Positions 11,205 through 21,307 of a stretch of DNA of 64,000 bases are shown piece after piece. Both the position numbers and the translations under genes were made by a program. Origin of the DNA: Byssothecium circinans (taxonomy: Eukaryota > Ascomycota > Dothideomycetes > Pleosporales > Massarinaceae); NCBI GenBank assembly GCA_010015675.1, contig ML977020.1:62001-126000 (forward strand). Reading direction: 5' to 3'. A model generated the notes under the pieces. It saw nothing but the letters and a program-made list of their open reading frames with translations. It ran no database searches and was not told the origin of the DNA. Every line of letters starts with the position of its first letter. Positions within the stretch are counted from its first letter, which is position 1.

Positions 11205-11404
11205 TCATCACATCCCTCTCATCACACCCCTCCCATCACACCCCTCCCATCACACCCCTCCCATCACACCCCTCCCATCACACCCCTCCCATCACACCCC
11301 TCCCATCACACCCCNNNNNNNNNNCCCATCACACCCCTCCCATCACACCCCTCCCATCACACCCCTCCCATCACACCCCTCCCATCACACCCCTCCCATC
11401 ACAT
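11205..11404 (-). repeat. 14-bp minisatellite with assembly gap
   Basis: Tandem copies of the 14-mer ATCACACCCCTCCC run to 11400, with a 10-N gap at 11315-11324. The copies next to the gap are nearly identical, so the true copy number is probably not resolved. On the minus strand the array begins at the stop codon of the Ppo gene, so it forms the start of that gene's 3' UTR. Confidence 0.9.
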
Positions 11405-14400
11405 CTGCTCATCCCAATTAACTTTCCACCCTAAAAGCAGTTAGCCAACCCCCCCCTCTACATCCCGCGCACACGCAGAGAGAAAAAAATAGCGGGAAAA
11501 CTCACCACAAGGCACCCCCCAAACCCCATCCCACATCCCCGTCAAATACCTCCCATACCCATCCCGTCCCTGCACCCTATGCACCCTACCCTGCACCCCC
11601 TTAGCGCCCCTTAGCCCCTCCAGCCCCGCCACAACCCTCATCATCGCCGTGACCCCCGTCCACACCATCTCCCTACCCCCAAACGCATCCGGCGTAAGCG
11701 CCTCATACGCGTCTCGCGGCCTATTGATGTCGAACTTCTCCGGGTCCGGGAATCCGCGCGGGTCTCGGAACGCGGCGCGGAGATTGAGGAAGACGGTGTC
11801 TCCTGCTTTGATTTTGACGGGGACCGTGGTTCCCGAGAGGGAGGTGTCCTTTGTCGCGGTTCGCAAGGCTCGCGGCTCGCCGTTTAGACGGATAGCTTCT
11901 AGTATGTAGCGTTCGAGCGTTATCCACGCATCGTCAGTGTCGGAACGGGACAGCGCTTGTATCTCCCCCCAATGCTGCTTCCCATTGCCTGTTAGGAAGA
12001 ATTCGAGCACCTGGGCGAAGAGCTGGCCAGTTGTCGTTACCAGGTCCGCAGCCGCGGGGAGGATGTGGGCGTGGACGAGGGAATCGGGAGTAACGGCGGG
12101 TTTAGTTTTGTGTGTAAGAGTAGAAGCGGAAGTAAAAGGGGGGATAGCGAGGAGTCGTTTGAGCAATTTTTCCCCGTAGCTTTTGAGCTCTGTGGGTTCG
12201 GGATCGTCGATGTCGTCGGGGACAATGAGACTCATGAGCGACGACACGATCCCGCTCTTCCCCAACGCTTTCACGTTCGCCTCCGCGACTTTGCCCAGTG
12301 TTTGGAGGGGCGTGTGCGTCTTGACTTCCAGCGCGACGCTCTGTGCCGAATCCAGTGTTCCTTGCTCTAGAATCGCCGTACTTGACAGTATCGTGTATAA
12401 CTCCGTGGCTGTAAAGATGCCTCTAGCTCGCTCAGCGGTTTTGAGCGGGAGCATGAATAGCTCCGACGCAAAGTGCACGGGGGCGAGGTTTCCGACGTCG
12501 CGGATGATGTCGATCTGGTGGAAGTCTGCGATCTTGCAGCTTTTTTGCTTGAGGAGATGGCGTGTTTTGCGGGTGTAGAAGGTGCGGACTTGGTGGTGCC
12601 AGTTTTCGACGTATAACGCGTTGTGTAACGCGCTTGTCGTTGTCGTAGCCTGAGGGGCATCATTTCCGTTCCTGGCTTTGAGGTCCTTTGCTGAACGTCT
12701 TGAGATGCTCTGGGAGATCGGTACCTTGAAAACGTCCACGTTGTTCAAAACCTCAACCACGCTCTTATACTCCTTCACCTCATGCGGCGGAGGCACATAC
12801 ACCGGCTCCCCAAAATCATAAAGATGATCTTTCTCCAGATCCCTTAACGCTTCCTCCATCGCACTCGGAATGGTAAGCGGATAATGCACAAACACACTAT
12901 CCTTCCGAAAGTGTCTCGGGAAAGCGTTCAAGAACAGTTTATAAAACACACATCCGTTATCGACATTGATATCAGAGTCCGCAGCCTTATACCCCCAATT
13001 CGTCAAAGTCCTCGGATTATAATCGAGCGTGTAGAACCTATCCCCCCGGACCAGCGCGACAGCATCCGACAGCACTGCGCGGGAAACCGTATAAGGGGGC
13101 GTGAGGCCGGAGCCAGGGCACATTGGTTTCTTTGCGTCTTCGACGACGATGCCGGGGTAGATTTCGACTTTGTCGGGGTGATCGTAGAGATGCTTCAACT
13201 GATCCGCGACATACGGGTCACTCGTGATATCTTCAAAAGATCGATGAGGTGCGAGGTTGAAGTACTTCCGGAACTCGTTGAGGGTGCCTAGGTTCCAGGC
13301 GCGGGCTTGCTCGATGCCGAGGACTTCGATGGCCCGCATGACGGCTGGGACGCGGTTTGGCCCAAAGGAGTTTGCGCAGTCTTTGATGCTGGAGGTGAGG
13401 ATATCGACAAGGGGTTGGTCGGGGAGTGTGCCGTCTTCGTTCCTTTTGAGGTCTGCAAATGGCCGCTTTGATGGATCCTTGGGGTTCTTTTGCGCGGCTT
13501 GGCTCAGTTTTGTGAGTAATTGTCTGCCATCGACACTCTTTGGGTCTGCTTCTTTGCCGAAGAGTTTGTCCCACAGGCCTTGTGTCCATTTCTCGTCGCG
13601 GTCAGAGATTGTTGAGTGCCAGCGATACACGAGGTTGAACTCTGCGGAGACTTGATTGCCGATGCCCATTGGCACGTCTTTGATCTCCGCGCGGGGATTG
13701 AGCTGCCAGTTGCTGTCCGTGCGGTTGAGGTCGAGGATCGTACGGACGTAATCGATGAGGATGATGTTGACGTAGAGGCCGCAAGTGATGAGGCGACCAG
13801 TCTGGAAAAGATCGTTGTCGTATTTCTTCAACTTGGCCTTGTACTCGTCCACCTTCTTCTCATCCTTCTCTTCCCCAGTGGCTGGTGGGACTGGTGTGTT
13901 GAAGCGCCCTCCTTCATTGATGAGCGCCAGATTCTCCACGACGTGATTATGAAACCGATTAAACATAATCAACAGCACGCCGACCCCCGGTGGGAAGAAC
14001 AATAACCTCGCCTCCGAAAAGCAATCCGGTTTTAACCTCCCATCAACGAACGTCCTCATCTGATCCTGTTCCTCCTGATTGCTTCCATACAGTGGCGAGA
14101 GATCCAAGTATGAGCTCGTCATCGAGACCGCATAATCCCTATGATCCGTGCGAAAGCAGTCATGGATAATGATGCTCGCGAGGTAAAACAGCACGCTCGA
14201 AATACGATTCGGATGCAGCTCGGCGTGTTTTCTCGTCATCACGCTATCAAAAACGACACCCGCATCCGGAAGTGCAGGAGTCTGCATCAGGGCGGGCTTG
14301 ACGGTGCGAGCATACGGCGTTCCAGCAGCTCCGAGTTGTGGATGTACGAGGCTGTTGAACGAGCCATCTGCAGACCTATACTGGTATTTTTCTCCGAGAT

Positions 14401-14857
14401 AGGATAACGGTGGGTGCTGGAGATCGTTCCATAGTTGTGTGACGAACTGGTTGGTGAGCATCTTCCCATTCTTCGACCCGTCGGGTAGTTTGGAGGCTAC
14501 TCTTATCAAGCCTTCCATGAGGTACTCTTTGTCGTCCGTGGGCTCGCCTGCTAGCTTTTCCGCCTGTATCTTGGCCAAGGACTTCAAATCGGAGACCCCT
14601 ATGTGTGACATGTCTTTCAAGTCCGCCTCGATCCTAGCACGCAAGGCATTCTTCTCTTCGGGCGATAATCGGGACCCATCGCCAGTGTCATCCGAGACAG
14701 TCGATAGCGAGGCACCGACCACTCCAGCTAACGATCGCAGAGACTTCTTCACCGCCTTTCGGACCTTGTCGAGCTCGGAGTGTTGTTCGAACCGGGGCGC
14801 CGGGATTCCGGTTCGTGTGTCGACATGGTTTGCGTACGCAGAGGATGAAGCCGACAT
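11399..14857 (-). CDS. ppo: psi-producing oxygenase (fatty-acid heme dioxygenase, P450-like C-terminus without heme Cys)
   Basis: A large exon (11506-14857) plus a 32-bp last exon (11399-11430), joined across a 75-bp intron (GTGAGT...TTTTAG), gives 1127 residues, the normal Ppo length. The last exon restores a family-like ...KVNWD end. The peroxidase-like dioxygenase half has the distal heme histidine in IIIHDCFRT (H232). The catalytic tyrosine and proximal heme histidine lie in NLVYRWHSTIS (Y411, H414). So 8- or 10-dioxygenation of oleate/linoleate should work. The P450-like half is recognisable (DINRP, LTPDAFG), but where the heme-thiolate loop should read FGxxxCxG it runs FGGREMVWTGV, with no cysteine. 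In Aspergillus PpoC the ligand cysteine is also missing and the hydroperoxide isomerase step is lost, so I infer a PpoC-like product spectrum. Ppo oxylipins control sexual/asexual balance. An in-frame GTG lies at 14872; I prefer the ATG. Confidence 0.92.
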
Positions 14858-16251
14858 CCTGGCGACTGACACTATTATCGCATCAATTCCCTTGTCGTAT
14901 ACAAGGTAGTAGACAGAATATCAAGATTCAAAAGAAATAAGAGTCGGAATTCCCTCGGAATGCCCGGCTCTGCTACGTCACCCAAACGTTGCAGAACAAA
15001 CGAAACAAAACGGTACAAATGGTTGAAACCTAAACGGAGTTCCAGCCTCGAACCATATTGCAAGAAAGTAAACAATAGAAGAAGAAAAACGAAGACACTC
15101 ACAGGTATAGCCCAGATCCCTCTATCCCAAATACCACCACTCGACTCCGCCAAATCCGTCAAACCCGAACAACTTCCTACTCCAAGCCTATCTTAGCCGT
15201 CGTATAATCCCTAAACCTACGTATACGATAAGCAGAACCTCTCCAAACCGCTTCGACTCACTCAGCACCAATACAATATACTTGCTATAATCGCAAAACA
15301 GTCCACTCCAGTCAAAAAAGCTCCCCTCACATACCAATACAGTAAAACCCCAGAAGAATCCGAATCCCTCCAGCTCTTTATATATCCCAACCCGCGCACA
15401 CTCCACGACGGCAGATAAGACCTCTCCTGTACGGGAAGAAGGCAGCTGAAACCCCCTCCAGCAAGTCTTTCGATATTTTTTCAATCACAGCCTCGCGAGC
15501 GCCTATGCATCATCCGTCGAGCTGTCGAGCTGAAAAACGTCACTCCACCTGCATCTGCATCGGCGTCCCTTCCAGTCCCATGGCGCCATCGCGCCTCGGC
15601 CCGCCCGTCCTCGGCAACGCGCCAATCATATCTTCGAAGGGCATGCATATCCGTTACTCAGGGCGGTATGGGGATATTGGGGTGCGGTTCAGCTCCTGCG
15701 GGTGCTGCAAAAGGATATGACAACAGCGCGAAGAATTATGAATTGGAGGGATGTGTGGATGGATGGGAGTTCGGCCGAGCTGTGCCGTGCATCGGCGATA
15801 CACTCAATGGCACGTAGTAGGCTGATCATGATATCGCTTTGCCTTCTTTCAGGCACATGTTAAATATTGATGGGAAAGGGGGGCAACCCATCATAGGTGG
15901 TATGATCATTGCCAATCTTCGAGAAGAGGACGGGCTTTGGTCCTCCGTTTGCGCCTTTCTCGACAAGGGATCTCCAGGGCTTGATATGGAAAGGCAGCAA
16001 CGACTCAAGCGCCTTTAATATGTAAGGGATGTGATTCAAGCATTGTGGATGAGTTAGGTATGTGCCACAGAAGATATAGGGGGATCCGTTTATTAATATC
16101 TACCCAGGCGATAGCAAGGTGGCGCAGCAGCCACAGCGAATAGGTAACATGCGTCAAGCCCGTACGCCGCTGGCGTGCATACGGCAGCACCTTGAGAGTC
16201 TCCACATCCTTGTCCAAGACGACCCCTTGCGTGTGAACCGTTACTCATCCC
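14858..16251. other. 1.4 kb upstream region of ppo, no supported gene
   Basis: Minus-strand frames at 14875-15162 and 15188-15484 lack ATG starts and domains. The first is rich in F/L from pyrimidine tracts and is more likely 5' UTR or promoter of ppo. Nothing is recognised at 15500-16250. A long regulatory region would suit a developmentally controlled gene (inference). Confidence 0.35.
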
Positions 16252-17280
16252 TCAGACGACTCCCGGGATCATACCATACCTCTTCCTCTTATACTTATCC
16301 GGAAACTCCTTCCTATACCGCCTCTCCTTCTTCCAAGCCCAAGCCTGCATCTGCGCAACCGCCACAATAATGAACAGCACCGTGCTCAGACTCCAGTTCA
16401 CCAGCGCGACACCCACCCACGCGATGCACTCGAACGTGTAGTTGGGGCAAGTAACCAGGTTGAATCCAAAGCCCTTCGGAATCCCGCGCTCCGTACTCCC
16501 CGGCCTCCTCAAGTTCTTCAACACCACATGTGTGTAAAGGTTGCCCAACTCGCCGATAGCAAAGAGCGCGACGCCGATGTATGCGAGCAACGGGTTTGGA
16601 TGCTTTGCAGCGGGTGCCGAAGGCCCGTAGGACCAGTATGCGAGGTTTAGGCCAGAGAGAAGCCAGTAGTGTCCACTGTTCTTCACAATATTGGTGGCTG
16701 GCATGGTGGCAGCAGAGAAACGATGGATAAAGATGGTTTCGAACTCGCGCTTCGCAAAGTGGATGACGCAAAGTATGAGGGTGAGGGTCTGGAGGTCCGA
16801 GGGTGGGGAAGCGGCGCCGCTGTAGATGAAGGGGCGCGCATAGTAGATGAGCGGGTGGATGAGAAGCGGTCCAAGGTACTCGACGATGAAGACGGTACGC
16901 CAGGAGATCTGGGGGCCTAGTTGTCCTGTTAGATGTGTGCTTTGCTCAATCGCTGACGAGCGGCGGGCAGGTATACATACCCAGATCTTTTACATTGATC
17001 GCGCTCTTGTTCCTCACGCCTGTTTGATGGACCGTTACATCGCCACTGTTGGGAATATGCGCGCCGTCGCTGCCTTTGGTGACTCTCAGACGATGAATGG
17101 AGAACTTGGACGCATCGGCAATCTTCTGGTAGATCTGTGCAGCGCCTTCTTCGGGGTTGACGTCGATAGTCTCGGGCAAGCCCTTGATCGGACGGCCTGG
17201 AATTGTTAGGTATGGTTCAATTGATAGTAGTATAGCCGCTGCTTACCACGAGGGCGAACAACGAGCGACACAGAAGCCAT
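16252..17280 (-). CDS. TSC13: very-long-chain enoyl-CoA reductase (Tsc13)
   Basis: Three exons: 17247-17280, 16981-17196 and 16252-16916. Introns are 50 bp (branch CTAAC) and 64 bp. The joined protein is 304 residues. The first about 85 residues form the ubiquitin-like N-terminal domain of this family (MASVSLVVRPRGRPIKGLP..., ...SAINVKDLG). The rest is the steroid 5-alpha-reductase-type membrane domain with several hydrophobic segments. The diagnostic stretches GPQISWRTVFIVEYLGP and NLVTCPNYTFECIAWVG are present, and it ends KYKRKRYGMIPGVV. It catalyses the last step of each very-long-chain fatty-acid elongation cycle (trans-2-enoyl-CoA to acyl-CoA, NADPH) in the ER membrane. For intron 2 I chose the CTAG acceptor at 16917 because it gives the conserved DLGPQISW. 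The nearer CAG would insert extra residues. Confidence 0.93.
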
Positions 17281-18000
17281 TGTGTTGTGATGTGGCTTCG
17301 GATTCCTCCCGCAAACAAAAGGTAGAGCACTTGCTCGGTGAAATAAATACCTTGGCACGCTAGACCGGGTGAGCAGATAGCAAGCGTCGCTTCCTCTTGT
17401 ACTTCATCATTGAATATTCAAACTCCAATTCTATTCTATCGGTACGGATGTTCCCATACTTCAAGTTCGATGGTGTAGAGCCGGTTATACTTATCTTTCT
17501 TCACGCAGGAGGAGCTATGCCAAACACCCAATCATATTCCATCTCAGCGTAGAAAAGTGGGGCAGTTCTTGATCCAACACCATGTCCCTTCTCCAAGCTC
17601 CGAATTCCCCACTCACCATCTTCCCAAAGCTGCACCTCACAGCTCTAAATCTGCTCAATCACCTCACCTTTCCAATAATCTTCTCCTATCCAGCTTTTCG
17701 TCCCAAGTCTGAAAACATGACCCGCGTCTCACGGCCCGTAATGCCCCCACTATCTCATGCGCGTCCAGATTGTGATCGGCTGTCGGAGTTCACAATGTTG
17801 GGCCACATTGGTACAAGTTCAAGAACATTTGGCGGGGCGTTTACTCGGTTACAGGAGCCTGTGTTGGAGACGATGAGGTGATCTTACCTGCGTGCGTGCG
17901 TGCCTGAGTTACATCTCTCTCTCCACTCCACCTCTTCTCCCCAGCCACACATCGAAGCCGATCAGAGAAGTGAGAAGTGCCCGAGGCAGCCTAACCAGCC
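17281..18000. other. divergent promoter region between TSC13 and the His/Gly-rich gene
   Basis: No coding domain is seen. The 3' part is a pyrimidine-rich leader (CTCTCTCTCCACTCC...) directly before the ATG at 18001, usual for highly expressed fungal genes. A frame at 17582-17881 shows no family resemblance. Confidence 0.35.
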
Positions 18001-18954
18001 ATGAGCGCCAACGATTTCTACGGCGGCGGCGGCGGCGGCGGAGGAGGAAGAGGACCACCGCAACAACCCCCCTACAACCCGCAAGCGCAATACCAGCAGC
18101 AATACCCGCCTCCTCACAGCCAACACCACGACCCCAATGCGCATTCCCAGCAGAAACATCAGCAATACGGCAACCCCCCTCCCCAAGGCCAATACCCACC
18201 GTACGCTCAGCACGATCCGAACCAACAACACCCGTCGTACACGTATAACCAGCAATACCCGCCGCCGAACCAATACCCGGGCCCGAGCCAAGGTCAGCAC
18301 GACACAAGTGCGCAGTATCAGTATGGGCAACAGCATTACGGCTCGTCTGGCTCGGCTCCGCCGCCGAATGCATACGCGCCGCCTGAGCCGGTAGGCCATG
18401 ATGAGAAGGAGAAGGAGAAGGAGAAGTCGAAAGGCGAAGACAAGAAAGACACAGATAAAGAGAAATCCAAAGACGACGCCCCGCAAGAACGCGGTTTCCT
18501 CAGCATGTTCGGCCTCGAAGACGACAAGAAGAAAGACAAAGATAAGGGCAAGGGTAAAACGAAAGATACCAGTGTCTTCGGCATGATAACCTCTGCCTTT
18601 GACGACGGAAGCAAAGACAAGAAAAAGGATAAGGATACGACGAAGGAAAAAGGCGACGGCGAGAAAAAGGATAAGGATAAGGATGGGAAGGAGAAGAAGG
18701 AGAAGGGCATGGGGGATAAGGCGTTTTCGTTCTTGGAGAAGAAAATGAAGAAGCAATTGGGGTTTGGGGAGAAGAAGAAGGATAAGGGGCATAAGTCTGG
18801 AGGGCACGGTGGAGGGCATGGTGGTGGGCATGGTGGGGGACACGGTGGTGGACACGGTGGGGGGCACGGAGGAGGGCATGGGAGTGGGCATGAGAGTGCG
18901 GGGAGTGTGAGCAGTGCAGCTAGTGTTAGCAGTGTAGAGTCTGCTGGGTCGTAG
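18001..18954 (+). CDS. intrinsically disordered Q/P/Y-, K/D- and GGHG-repeat protein
   Basis: Intronless, 317 residues, low complexity almost throughout. A poly-Gly tract (residues about 8-16) opens a Gln/Pro/Tyr-rich segment to about residue 130, followed by a Lys/Asp/Glu-rich middle. Within the middle lie short hydrophobic islands that look conserved (GFLSMFGLEDD, SVFGMITSAFDDGS, and KAFSFLEKKMKKQLGFG, a probable amphipathic helix). A run of (GGHG)n repeats and a Ser-rich end close the protein. The islands suggest membrane or protein docking sites, and the His-rich repeat could bind metal. Both are inferences. I know of hydrophilin-like fungal stress proteins with this build, but I cannot name a family. 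The opposite strand shows a 309-codon frame that is only the mirror of this composition. Confidence 0.75.
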   Translation: MSANDFYGGGGGGGGGRGPPQQPPYNPQAQYQQQYPPPHSQHHDPNAHSQQKHQQYGNPPPQGQYPPYAQHDPNQQHPSYTYNQQYPPPNQYPGPSQGQHDTSAQYQYGQQHYGSSGSAPPPNAYAPPEPVGHDEKEKEKEKSKGEDKKDTDKEKSKDDAPQERGFLSMFGLEDDKKKDKDKGKGKTKDTSVFGMITSAFDDGSKDKKKDKDTTKEKGDGEKKDKDKDGKEKKEKGMGDKAFSFLEKKMKKQLGFGEKKKDKGHKSGGHGGGHGGGHGGGHGGGHGGGHGGGHGSGHESAGSVSSAASVSSVESAGS

Positions 18955-19697
18955 GGGGTGTCGTTGCTACAGCATCCCTGGCCGTAGGTAGGACGTGAAG
19001 GTCAAGGGAGAGAGAGAGAGCAAAAGGCTGAATGTCGATGGGAGGAATAGAATAAGATAGAATAGAAATATCCCACAGAGCGAACAAATATGGCTTCAAC
19101 AATAATCATAGTCGCGAACAAATTTTGTTTCTGTCACCTCAATACCGTGCCCCGTTAAGCTGGGTCCACGCACGGAGTGTCGCTGCATAATCGTGTCCGC
19201 ATGTAATGTAAATGAAACATTCTCTGGACCCTGAAAAACCTTATATTTAGAGTGGGGATATTTACTGTACCCTGTAACATGGGGAAATAAGAATGCAGCG
19301 TGGACAGGAAATAGCTTCGGCGGAATTGCATTTCGAGCGCAACAATTATGGCTTTGGGGGGTCTGGCCTGGCCTGGCTCCCTCCGGTATCAAAGAAGCCG
19401 CATATGCATCCACATCCTCTAAGGTAATGTAAGACAGCCACCGATGCCCACCGTGGGGAAAGAAGACGAAGACGAAGACGAAGAGAAAACAAAAGAAAAA
19501 AGAAAGCAGGCAAATAACATCTATAAACCGCCCCGCTTTTAGTGGTCCTGCCGAATGCATTACGAGGAGATGAAGGGGAAAGGGTGGGAGGGAGGAAGAG
19601 CGCCTTCTCTCCATGGCTATGTCTCCAGCAAGTATCCCTCTCCGGTGCCCTTCTCAGGAAAGAAAAACAGACCACAGCGCAACCATCCCCAACCCAT
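18955..19697. other. intergenic between convergent genes
   Basis: It should hold the 3' UTRs of the disordered-protein gene and the Nudix gene. Frames on the minus strand (19096-19675) are rich in F/V from a GAAGAC repeat at about 19465-19490 and carry no domain. Confidence 0.35.
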
Positions 19698-20281
19698 CTA
19701 ACTCCGGACCATCGTACACCGATCCAACGCAGCCAACAACTCGGGCCTCTCCGCCAACGCCTGCTTAGCCTGCGTGTACGAGAACCACTGGCGACTCCGC
19801 TTATGCATCTCCGGCCAATTCGACTCCTGCTTCTCGACGGTGGCCTCGAAGAAATGGTACGAGGCCTTGGGGGCCTGGGCCGTGAGCTGCTCGGGACGCC
19901 GCCGCTCGGGGATCAAGCCGAGGTCGTAGTTGATTTTGCAGATGATGCCGGCTTCCTCCCAAGCCTCGCGCTTGGCGGCGTCTTGCGCCGTCGCTTCGTC
20001 CGTCTCCCAGCCGCCTTTGGGGAGCACCCAGCCGCCGCGGCGGGTTGATTGGATGAGGAGTACGTAGTATTTGTCGCTGGAGAGCGGCACGATGCCGGCG
20101 ACGAGGCGCTCGCCTTGGGTGCCGTAGCCTGGGCCGATGTTAGTTTTATTATCGCGGAGGTGGTGGGAGTTGATGTTCAAGTTGCGGTGCTGGGAATGGT
20201 GAGGGCGGAATGCCGATGGGACTCACGCTGATTCGTGCGGCCGGTGCGGGACTGCATGGAGAGGTGCTGCGCGGCAGCCAT
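19698..20281 (-). CDS. Nudix hydrolase, diphosphoinositol-polyphosphate phosphohydrolase type
   Basis: Two exons, 20227-20281 and 19698-20128, with a 98-bp intron (GTGAGT...CCCAG, branch CTAAC), give 161 residues. The junction produces the family sequence TNQRYGTQGERLVAGIVPLS. The Nudix box lies in GGWETDEATAQDAAKREAW followed by EEAG; the EE pair binds divalent metal. The preceding WVLPKGG is typical of the DIPP/Aps1/Ddp1 branch, which hydrolyses diphosphoinositol polyphosphates, diadenosine polyphosphates and in yeast also polyphosphate. It is probably cytosolic or nuclear, since no signal or membrane segment is seen. The start at 20281 is the first ATG, and a second in-frame ATG lies eight codons on. 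The phosphate transporter at 24-27 kb is another phosphate-homeostasis gene nearby, but I see no operon-like link. Confidence 0.9.
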
Positions 20282-21307
20282 GTCGTTGGAGGGTTTTGCC
20301 TCGACGAGCCTGTGGGGAGAAAAGGGCAGAAGCAGGGCTTCTACAGCGCTCTTCTTCGCACTTTTGACGTCGGGCTTAGTCACGAGATGGACAGCTGGCA
20401 GCAACAAGAGGCAAAGGGCAAAAGGGGCGTTGGGGAGGAAGACGAGGCCGAGCAAACAGGCGCGGCGGACGGCTTGGGTCTGGCAAAGGGTAGACAGCGA
20501 CAGTGACCAACAAGGGAACTGTGGGCTCTGCGTGTGCTTTGCGTGTGCTTTGGGCTGGGGCTGCGCTCAGTCCCGCGGGGGACGGGGCTGAGGATGCTGG
20601 AGAGACCTGCGCAGGGAGAAATGGGCGGGCATCGTGCAAATGTAAAGTGTAGGTGTTTTAGAGGTGATTTGATTCCGAACAAAAATTGTGGGCTAGCAGA
20701 GGAGAGGCGCCAAGGCCCAGGGGTTCCTTCACTCCGCTCACCTATCCTGTCCTATCCGGTCAAAGGATGGACATGCACTGTACAGGTAGATAGTCTACGG
20801 GTGCAGATTGAGGCGAGATGGATTTTGGCCCAGTGCACGATTGCTGTGCGCGGGACACGCGAGATGCGGACTGCAGCCTGCAGACTTTCATCGCAGACAC
20901 AGTTCCAGATGTCGGCCATGACGTGGGCGCTTCTGCTTCTTTATATGAGAGCGAGAATGGCCCAGTAGCAACCGTGTGCTTGCCCCCGTGAGCCCGCCCG
21001 TCTGATCGCTGGAGCGCTACCCTTCAGTCCTCTCAAGTCTCAGTCTCACTGCGCCAGCTTGGAGGTTTCTCCGCCCGCCGCAACAACCCTATCCTTAGAA
21101 ACCACACCACCACACCAGCACTCCCGCGGCCTGTTTTGACAACTGTCATTCTGGTCTGTCACCTCCCCCGAGCTCGTGCGAGCCATCTCCTCCTCTCTTC
21201 CACTCCATTGCGAGCTGTTGCAACACAAGCCGCCGCCAGCTACCATACCTCCCTACCCCCACCGACGCCGCCCGCTCCAAGCACCCACGCACGCTTATGC
21301 TGCCGCC
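20282..21307. other. divergent promoter region between Nudix gene and ATE1
   Basis: About 1 kb without a supported gene. Frames on both strands (20376-20968, 21046-21246) are mutual shadows. The leader just before 21308 is C-rich. Confidence 0.35.

Noticed and set aside
11205..11404. Regular repeats that might suggest a CRISPR-like array
   Set aside because: Units are directly adjacent 14-mers without unique spacers, in a eukaryotic context; a plain minisatellite.
8921..14857. Secondary-metabolite cluster (P450 + Ppo)
   Set aside because: No backbone synthase, transporter or regulator nearby, and the two genes are convergent. Both can act independently in lipid oxidation.
12065..14909. Several plus-strand frames of 80-156 codons inside ppo
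   Set aside because: All are antisense shadows of a well-supported GC-rich exon.
14875..15162. 95-codon minus-strand frame upstream of ppo with one hydrophobic stretch
   Set aside because: It starts at TTG, and its hydrophobic part comes from pyrimidine runs typical of leaders. More likely 5' UTR.
17962..18891. 309-codon frame on the minus strand opposite the disordered protein gene
   Set aside because: It is L/V/R-rich mirror sequence of Lys/Asp/Gln codons and GGHG repeats on the plus strand. No start context or domain.
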